Below are positions 1-9,000 of a DNA stretch of 16,451 bases, in pieces (position 1 is the first letter of the stretch; each line of letters begins with the position of its first letter). Made by a program: the position numbers and the translations under genes. Source of the stretch: Thermoplasmata archaeon. Lineage in GTDB: Archaea; Thermoplasmatota; Thermoplasmata; B31-G17. The stretch lies in the NCBI GenBank assembly GCA_003649915.1, contig QMTG01000010.1, positions 1 to 16,451 on the forward strand, given 5' to 3'. A model generated the notes under the pieces. It was not told the origin of the DNA, searched no databases, and saw only the letters and a list, made by a program, of their open reading frames with translations.

Positions 1-3000
1 GGGTTAGAGAACACGTAGTTGATGTTTGTTGAGCCGAAGATTGTGTAAGAAATTGGGGTGCTTGGGTCTGTGGCGGGGTCCCATTCAAGGAATACTTCGC
101 CGCCCATTTTGGTGTTTTGTGCTATGCAGAGGCCATTAAATTCTGGGGGCGTGTAGTCGGAAACAAAAACATCAACATAGGAGCGTGGTCCCCAGTTTCC
201 GAGTTCATCCTTTGCCCTCACATAAATGCGATAGGCATATCCGTCAACCCAGTCCTCAATGTTTATAGTGGTCGTTGCACACTCCACAGAATCGCCATAA
301 GCGCCATCTGTCGGCGATAAATGGCCCGAGACGTTTACATGCTCCAGCGTGTAATAATAGTATATGATATCCGTGATACCGTTCCCGCCGCTGTTTTCAT
401 CGCTAGCAGTAACGTTCAGTGTGATGTATGTGGCGTTTTCTGTCGGGTTTGGTGAGGCTTCAATTGAAGTAATAACGGGTCCATTTGTGTCTGGAGCCTT
501 CTCAGTAATGAATGACCAGACATAGTCATCCTCTTCATCGCCTATCGAGTATCCATCACCATTTCCGTCAAGGTAGGCGCCGTCGAGGTCTTTGGCTGTG
601 GCTTTGACCCTAACCGTATACTCGGTCTGATAGTCAAGGGGTGTTGAAGGCGTGAAAATCATCGTGTTACCATCCCATCTAAACCATCCATCGGGTGCTC
701 TTCCATTAATCTCAAGTGCGTTCTCAGCACTGTACGTGTTCATAGGCTCGCTGAACTCCACAACTATTTCCGTGTCCACGGGAACATTTTCCTCAACATA
801 GCCCCTGCCTCCTGGGCTTACACTAACAACGTACGGGAGCGGATTTCTTTCGGTGTAGAAGGAGAAGGTGTAATAGCCATTGTCTGGAAATCCATCGCTA
901 TCGGTATCGAGTCCTATCCCCTGTTGGTCCATCGCTCCATTGCTTCCGCCCATGATTCTTGCCACATAATGTGTGGAGTACTTTAGCGAGGATGGAACGA
1001 AAACCATGCGATAGTCATCCTCCCAGTTGAAAGTCCCCTGTACCCTTGAACGCCCATCTTCTAATAACTCAAAGTTATTTTCAACACTTCTTCTATCCAT
1101 GGGCTTGCTAAACTCCACAACAACACCCTCGTCCACGCCCACATCAACGCTTCCATCTGCTGGGCTGTTGTAAGCAATGCAAGGCGCTTTTTCAATTGTT
1201 GAGGGTCCAAATCTCAGGCTTGCACTCAGGGATACGATGTCTGGAAAGTCCACCTCAATATATGACTCGTTGGGAACAAGCCCACCCACGCTATTGCCAA
1301 TTGTTGCCTCGCTTCCTATATGGTATACAACGAGTATGTACACATCTCTGCCCTCTCTCACCTCAATCTTTGTATCATTCTCGTGCCTCACATAACACTT
1401 TGCAACATCGCCCGCCCATGTGGCAGAGCCTACAAACTCGTCCCCGTTATCTAGCGCTAGGTTGTCGTTGTCTAGGTAGAAGTCAACAAGCACAACATCC
1501 CCAGCATAATCCCCATCAAACTTTATAGAAATAGCATTTAGATAACCGTAATCCCTGTCTATGCTAAACCTGAGCGCAGCCATTAATACCTTTTCAGACC
1601 TGAAAACATACGTTGGGGATAAATCGGAGCATGAGACCGAGATTGTGTTTCTCCTCAGCACCTCGAGCGGGTAAGGCGAGGAAGCGTTCCTCCACATCGC
1701 AGTGTTACCGCTCTCATCCTTGGCTATGATGTAATAGTGCAGGTAGCCGTCATCGCTCGGTGCTGGGATAACCCCCAAGTATGTACCGTCGGTTTTGTTC
1801 CCTCTTATGAGTTCCATGGGTGTGCTCAGGAAGTCTGAGCCCCCAGGATAGCGATAGTAGAGGATGACGTTGTTTATATCCACGGCAATATTATCCGATA
1901 TGTTTGCGTATATCTTGATATCTTCTCCAACAAAGCCGTAATGTGGTGGGGTATGCACAATTGTGGGCTCTGTCAAATCCACAAGGGTGATTGTGTAATA
2001 ACTCTCCTTCGCTGGAGCATACGCTGTATTGTTGGCATAATCCTGTGCAATAATATAATAATAAAGGGAAGCCAGCACATGCTGGGCAGGTATCTGAGCC
2101 CAGTATTCGTGCGGGTATCTATCAGTCTTTGTCATGGGCATCTCTATCCAATCAACCTCATAGCTCAGCCTATAATAGAGTGTTACCTTCCACACGCCAG
2201 TGCCTACGTCTGTAACGTTGGCGTATATATCAATAGGCTTATCGGTATCAGAATAAGCAACCTTTGTGTGGTTGTATTCAATCTCGGGCGCTATCCTGTC
2301 CACGATTGATATGTTCTGTGTGCTAGATCTAGCACCGTTATGGCTTGTATCCTCTGTGTAGGCGTAGAGCGTGATTTTTCCTATATCGTTTTGCGGCGGA
2401 ATTTCATAGTACCAGTCTCCAATCTTTGTTCTTTCTGTTCCAAGATACTTCATGGAGACATTATGCACGCCACCATAGACATCCTTATACCATAAGCGCA
2501 CAAAACTTATTGCCAGGTTATCATTCACCGTAGCGGTAACGTTTATGCTCTCACCCATGTTAGCCTCTGTCGGCGCAGTGAGCCTTATGGTGGGCGGGGT
2601 TTTGTCCGTAGATACGATTTTCACATAATACTTTGTGGTATTCTTCCAGTTATTGCACTTGTCGACAGCACCAATCCAATACTCAAGTAATGGCGAGTTT
2701 GTATCAGGGTCTGTAGGTGTGTACTGCTCTGGTATATAGCCCCTGTACATGCCATCCCTCTCATCACCATCCACAAGTTCCATTGAGCATTGCCCCTCAA
2801 CACCATCCGTTCCAACGTAAAACACGTAAGCATCCCTAACCCACACATCATCGCTTATGTTAGCGTACACGCATATCTTCTTGCCAAGTTCCCCCTGACT
2901 TACAGGCTCGTGAGAAATCTGAGGTGGGTTAATATCCACCACCTCAACCTCGTACTGCTCTGATGTGTTCTCATTTCCCGATGTATCACTGGCAATCACG

Positions 3001-6000
3001 TAGTAATGGAGTGTTCCAACATCTGTCAAGGGAGGTATGCTACCTCGCCACACACCATCCTTCACATCGCCCGAGTATATGTGCATCTCTGCATACTTCT
3101 TCGAGCCCGAATTGAGCCAATAACAGACCTTTGGCGGATTTGTTGTATCCACTCCAACGTTATCAAGTATCCTTGCCTCCACAACAATTTCTTCGCCCGT
3201 AACATACTCATCGCCCTTATTTGGATGCGCTACTACGTCCCTAATCTCGGGAGCAAGCAGGTCCCTTATCACAATAGCGTATTTCTCGCTCTTATTAGCG
3301 TTACCAAGGTCGTCTACGGCTTCAATCCATATGTAAAGGGTGCCCGCATGCTCCTGCCCAGGTATGGTTGCGGTGTAATTCCCGTTGCCGTAGTAATCAC
3401 AATCAGAGCGCTCCATTGAAACAGAGCCATTGTACCATGGCCCCTCAAGGGATTTTAGGGCATAATAGAGCGTAACGCTCTCCACAACACCGCTCTCCCA
3501 CGGCGCAGTATTCTCAGGCACATCATCAAAAATCGTGGCGTTTATTGTTAGCTCTTTATGGTCACTCCACTCCGCAGGATAATCTACACAATCAAATCTC
3601 GGCGGTAACGTATCTCCCGCAGGTATCGCTGATTTTTCCGCACTAGCTACATCTGCGGGGTCGCTAAGATCCTTAATTCCTGAGAGATTTATGTTTCCCC
3701 AGCGGTCTTCGGCGAATACTAGGAAGTGATAGGTTAAGTTTGCATTCATATTCTTCAACATAACTGTGATATTTTCTCTCCTCTTAACGCAAAAGTTTAC
3801 AGTATAGGTCGTTGGCATAGGAACGCCATTATCATCAGTAATGGATGTGGACATGTGGATAGTGTATGTTGAGCCATAAGGAAGTACGTCTTCGCAATGT
3901 ATGACTACACATTTTCTGTCGTTTGATATACTTATACTATAGTTGATAGCAGGGGCTATTGTTATGCCACCATTCTGTATGCTGCTTATATTAATAGGCG
4001 ATGTAAAGTTAATGAATATCGTGGGGCAGTTCTCTAGCCAATTTCCAATAGGCCACGTAGACACTATTAGAGGCCCATTTCCTTCTGTGTATGTTTTGAA
4101 CTGCCATGTGAAGTTATCCATTTGTATACCATAAATATCGCGTGCGCTCACCGCTACGCTGTATGTTGAGTTTGTTAGCAGTTCCTCCTCAAACACATAA
4201 GTTAATGTTTTTGCATCTTCCCACACAATCTGACCCTTAACGGACGGAATAATCGTAATATTTGTCGATGCAGCATCCATAGGTTTTGTGAAACGCACAA
4301 CAATGCATGGGGCGTTATGATGCGCTGTTCCCGTAGGCCATACTTGATATATTCCAGGCACGTTTCTGTCCACAAGTTCAAGCATGGAGGTGTTGTAGGA
4401 TGCGCGATGCCAACTGATTGTTCCATTTTTGTACATTCTATAGGCGGGCTCATCAATATAACCGTACCGCGTTAAAAACCTTTCCCGTGGTCTGACAGTA
4501 GTCATATGAAAATTGTAAATGATTGGCAAGGAACTGTCAGCTGCCTCATACCACCTTACATAAATTGTGTTAGGCTCTCTCCCGATCCATACATGGTCAA
4601 TCCCGTCAAATTCTGGGGGTGTGGTATCGTTCCCAAAGTATCCTATTTCTCTGCCCCCCAATGTTATATTGGGGAGGTATTCAATACCAAGGGAGTCAGG
4701 CACTCCTCTATATGCATAATCGTAGGAGGCATTGGCCGTTCTATTCCAAAACTCTATGTGTATAATGTCCCCGGGAGATATGATAAGTGACGCATATCCC
4801 GGACATAGGAAGTATTCCGAGGGGAAATAATAATTAAGTGTGGTGCTCATGTATTGTTCGTTACGGCTTTTTTGGTAGAGGGTGTTAGAACGTACAATTA
4901 CAGATAAATTGTTGCTGCAAAATGGTAGAGGGTGTCCCTTGCTTAGAGCCAAATTGCCATTCTGTATAAGATCTCCTATGTATATGTCCCATGATCCGTT
5001 CCTGTTATCCTGCCAGAACAACACCACGCCGCTATCGCTGTTTACAGCAGTAGGCAAAGATTGCGAATTTGTCGCGGTTAATAACACAGTAGCATCTTCA
5101 AATTGCGAGTTTGTAGGCTCCGAACATAAAATATCCCAGAGTGTAGTGTCATTAAATCCCATCCATAAAAGGGTAAGGTTTCCGTCTATGGTAATTGGTG
5201 TCGGGTATGCAAATATTGTATAGTTTATTGGCGTATTAGTCATAATAGTAGGCGTAATGTTTTCGTAGGATGACCACGTTGTGTTAAGGAGATAGTCGGG
5301 ATAGTTTAACCCCCTACTTGCCCAACAGTACGATATATTGCACATCTCGGGCGTGACGTGTGTCGCCATATCGTATCCGCCCTTTATTGACCAAAAAACC
5401 CAAATTTTGTCTGTGGATATTGCTATTCTCGGATGCATGCACGAGAAAAAATATGCATCATACAGTTGCCGTAACGTTGGGTTGTCAGGCAGCGTGCCAA
5501 CTATTGCTGTGCGATTCGGCCCAACAATTTTCGTTGATGGCATAACTTCCGTGTTTGTGTAGTATATTTCCCACAGACCAACCCTACTTTCGGACGTGGG
5601 ATTTTCGTAAAATCTGTTATCCTGCCAAACTATATGCCCCACGCCGTTCTCATCTACAACAATGTCTGGATTTATTTGCGCTCCAGGCTCATCAAATACC
5701 GTTTTGCTCCAAACACCATTGATAAGTTCTGCCACAGCCACATCCCACTCATTCTCAAATTCTTGCCAAACACAAAACACTTTGCCGCCACCTGAGGCGA
5801 TCTTGGGGTTTATAGCATACTTAGATTCATTACTTATTATAATAGGCTTGATGAACGTTTCAGACGCAGAGGATTTGAACGTATAGTAGATGCATGAAAT
5901 GGGTATTATATAGTTATACGTGATAGGTATTCCCTGCGTAGATTTCTCGCTTATCCATTTTAGGCCAATAACACTTGTATTTTCAACTTTCCAATTAATC

Positions 6001-9000
6001 CCTTGCCACACAACATGAACGTTATTATCACTGTCAACTATAATGCTGGGGTTCATACACGATCCGTTTATCTCCCTGCTCAGGATTTGTGGGGCCGCCC
6101 ATGTATTTCCCCCGTCTGTTGAGTATGAATACTTTATACAGAAAGTGCTGTTAAGCGAGTCCTGCCATACTACGTGTATCACACCATTAGAATCTATTGC
6201 AGCTGAAGCTCTTTCTTGAGGATCAACCAATGTTATATTAGCGTAGACGAATACATCCTTTGCCATTTCTGAGTTCTGGGGTATGAGGACATTCCCTCCA
6301 ATGTTATGATAGTTATATTTCCACCTTTCCAGTTTGTACGGGATGAGCGGTAATTCATAGATGAGTGATGTGTAGTTGACATTGCATCCCCTCACAGTGG
6401 CTTTTGTAATCACCCTGAAGTAAATCTTTTGTTTCTTCTCCTGACCAGTAAAGTTTATCGCCACCAAATAGTCATAAATTTTATAGAGGGGAATGGTCAT
6501 GGTGTGTTTCCTTTTTGTATCAGTATCTTTCAAAACATATGTCGGAATAAATTTACCATCCTTAACTGTACTTTCATTGTAGATCTCGATTCTCGCAGAT
6601 GCAGGCACTTTTGTCACAAATGAAATCGTGAGTGCTGGTTGTTCTTCCTTATTAATATTCGTCCAGCCCATGCCATTTCCCTGAATAAAATCATCAAAGT
6701 CGTACTTGACTCCTATATTTGAAATTTTAATACTGTTCGTTATGTTATTTAGGGTGCTTATCTCATATTCTGGCTTGAAGGCCGGAGACCCTATGTCAAT
6801 TCTCGGGTATGGTGGGCGTGTGGGTGTAGCATTGAATGGAATATAGTAATTGACACCATCATATGTTTTTTGTATATTCCCATAGCGGTCCTTAGCCCTC
6901 ACGACAAAATAGTATGTTTTGAAGTTATCAAGGCCTGTAACAACATACTCAAATCTTCGGAAAACTGAGTTCCAATATTTATCATAGGAGGCGTTGTCAA
7001 ATCTATCGTAGAGTACGAAGTACTTTTGGAAAAAATCCTCATCATTTTTGAGGTCGGGAAATTCCGAAGTATTGACAAGAGAATAATAAATTTCATACGT
7101 CACGTTACTGTCGTCAGTTGCGGCGTTCCAGTATAGAAGAACAGAACCTGAAGAGGGAGCAGTTGGCGCATTGTAATCTGAGACGTGTGTGATACCACCA
7201 AATTGTGGTGGCTCTCTATCGGCGACATTAACTTTAATCACATTAGAGAGAGGGCCCTCATTATTGCTCTGGTCTAAAGGGGCGACGGCTATATACACAT
7301 CCTTGGCTGCCATATCTTTGATTTCAACAGTTATATTTTCTGTAGTGCCTGCAGGGCTGGGGGTTACATTCGCACTTATGTTGTGGCATATTTTGTAGTT
7401 GTTCCAGTTCTTCTCCGTAATTGTACTATTTGACCATCGTATTACGTATCCGCTGAGGGGATAGTTAGAGCCTCTATCTGAAGGCACAGTCCATGTGAGA
7501 ACCACAGATTCGTGATATGGGCCTGTAAAGCCCCGTAAATCTGTTATACCGTTTGGTGGAAGCCTGTCCGTGGGCACGCCGACGAGCACTTTCGCGTTAT
7601 CGTCCTCACCATAAATATCTACGGCCCTTACGACAAAGTAATATCTCTTGTTTAGGGTAAGGTTAGTTACGGTATACTGAAGATCAGTAACAGTGGCTAT
7701 AGGGCTACCAAAGTGCTGATGGAAATCCGAAGAGCCGTTGTAAGGTTCCTCACTCATATAAATGCGGTATTCAACATCTCCAAACGACGTTATTGCTCTA
7801 TCCCAATAAAGTGTAAGTCTATCTCCCAGCCCTGGATCAATTATGCCTTCAATACCATTAAATGTTAGTAATACTCCAATTTGAAGTGAAAATACTCCAA
7901 GGTTCTGTGGCTGTGTGGTGCTGACAATATATGTTGTGTTTTCCCATAGGCCGGGAGGATACGGATAAACTCCCTGAGGCCCGCCATACAATCTCAACCA
8001 TAGTTGTTTTCCGTATAGGCTAGAAACGTTCTGGGAATAACTTTTGCTTTCATATACGAAGAGTGTGAAATTTCCTCCACAATCAATGTACGTGCTTAGC
8101 AGTGTGGTGAGGTTATTACCGAAGTCATCCTTTATTCTAATGTATAATATGCAGTCTGTGGAGTTTTTGTTGTTGTAAGTCTTAATATGTCCATAAAATA
8201 TAAGGATATCTTTATTGAGCGTGATTGTGCCCAGAGAATCATAAGGCCAATTGCCTCTAAACACATATGTAGTGTTGTTACTTCCAGCGGCGGAGCGCGC
8301 TAATACCCATATTTTATCTCCAACATTGGGCTCGTAGCGTACCCCTGTGGTTAAGTCTATCAGTGTGTTTAAAGATATTAGGAAATCGCTCTCATTTGTC
8401 ATGATAAACATGCCTGTAGTTGTCGAATCACACCCATAATATATAAAGCATGTCTCAGGTGGACTCATCAATAGGTTTTTTGTATATTTCATTGCACTGC
8501 CGCGAATTAATGCGCCACCTTTTAACGTGAAGTTGCCAACATACTGTGGAGATAACATAGTTAATGTAGTTGTTGAGGTGTTACTACCATATGGATAAGC
8601 ACAAAGTTTGATATGAAGTAAAGCGTTAGAGTAGTCCATAGGGTCACCGCTGGGAGCCCTACAGGCACTTATATCAAAAACAAAAGCATCACCTAAACGG
8701 AGCAGTGAAGATAAAACTGAGGAGTTTTCTCCGTCTTTTTCGAGGTAACAAAGAACAACAACTAGCGGCCTTTGGTCTTCATTACTAAGTAAGTTATACG
8801 TCTGGCCATACACTATATACGGTATAGTTGGTGAGGCACTTAAATCGTACGTGGTAACACTCCAAGGCTGCCCGCTCAAGGATATAGAACCACTCTGCGC
8901 GTCGTACCCGTAAATGCCCGAGCCTATCTCCAACTTGTAGTAATAGGTGGTGTTGGGTGATAGCCCACTCACAGTAAAATAATGAAGTGTTGAACCAGCA

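Noticed and set aside
1660..3600. Tandem repeats suggestive of a CRISPR array or recent DNA duplication
   Set aside because: The repeats exist only at protein-pattern level, about 110 residues apart and strongly diverged in bases; there are no short identical repeats with spacers.
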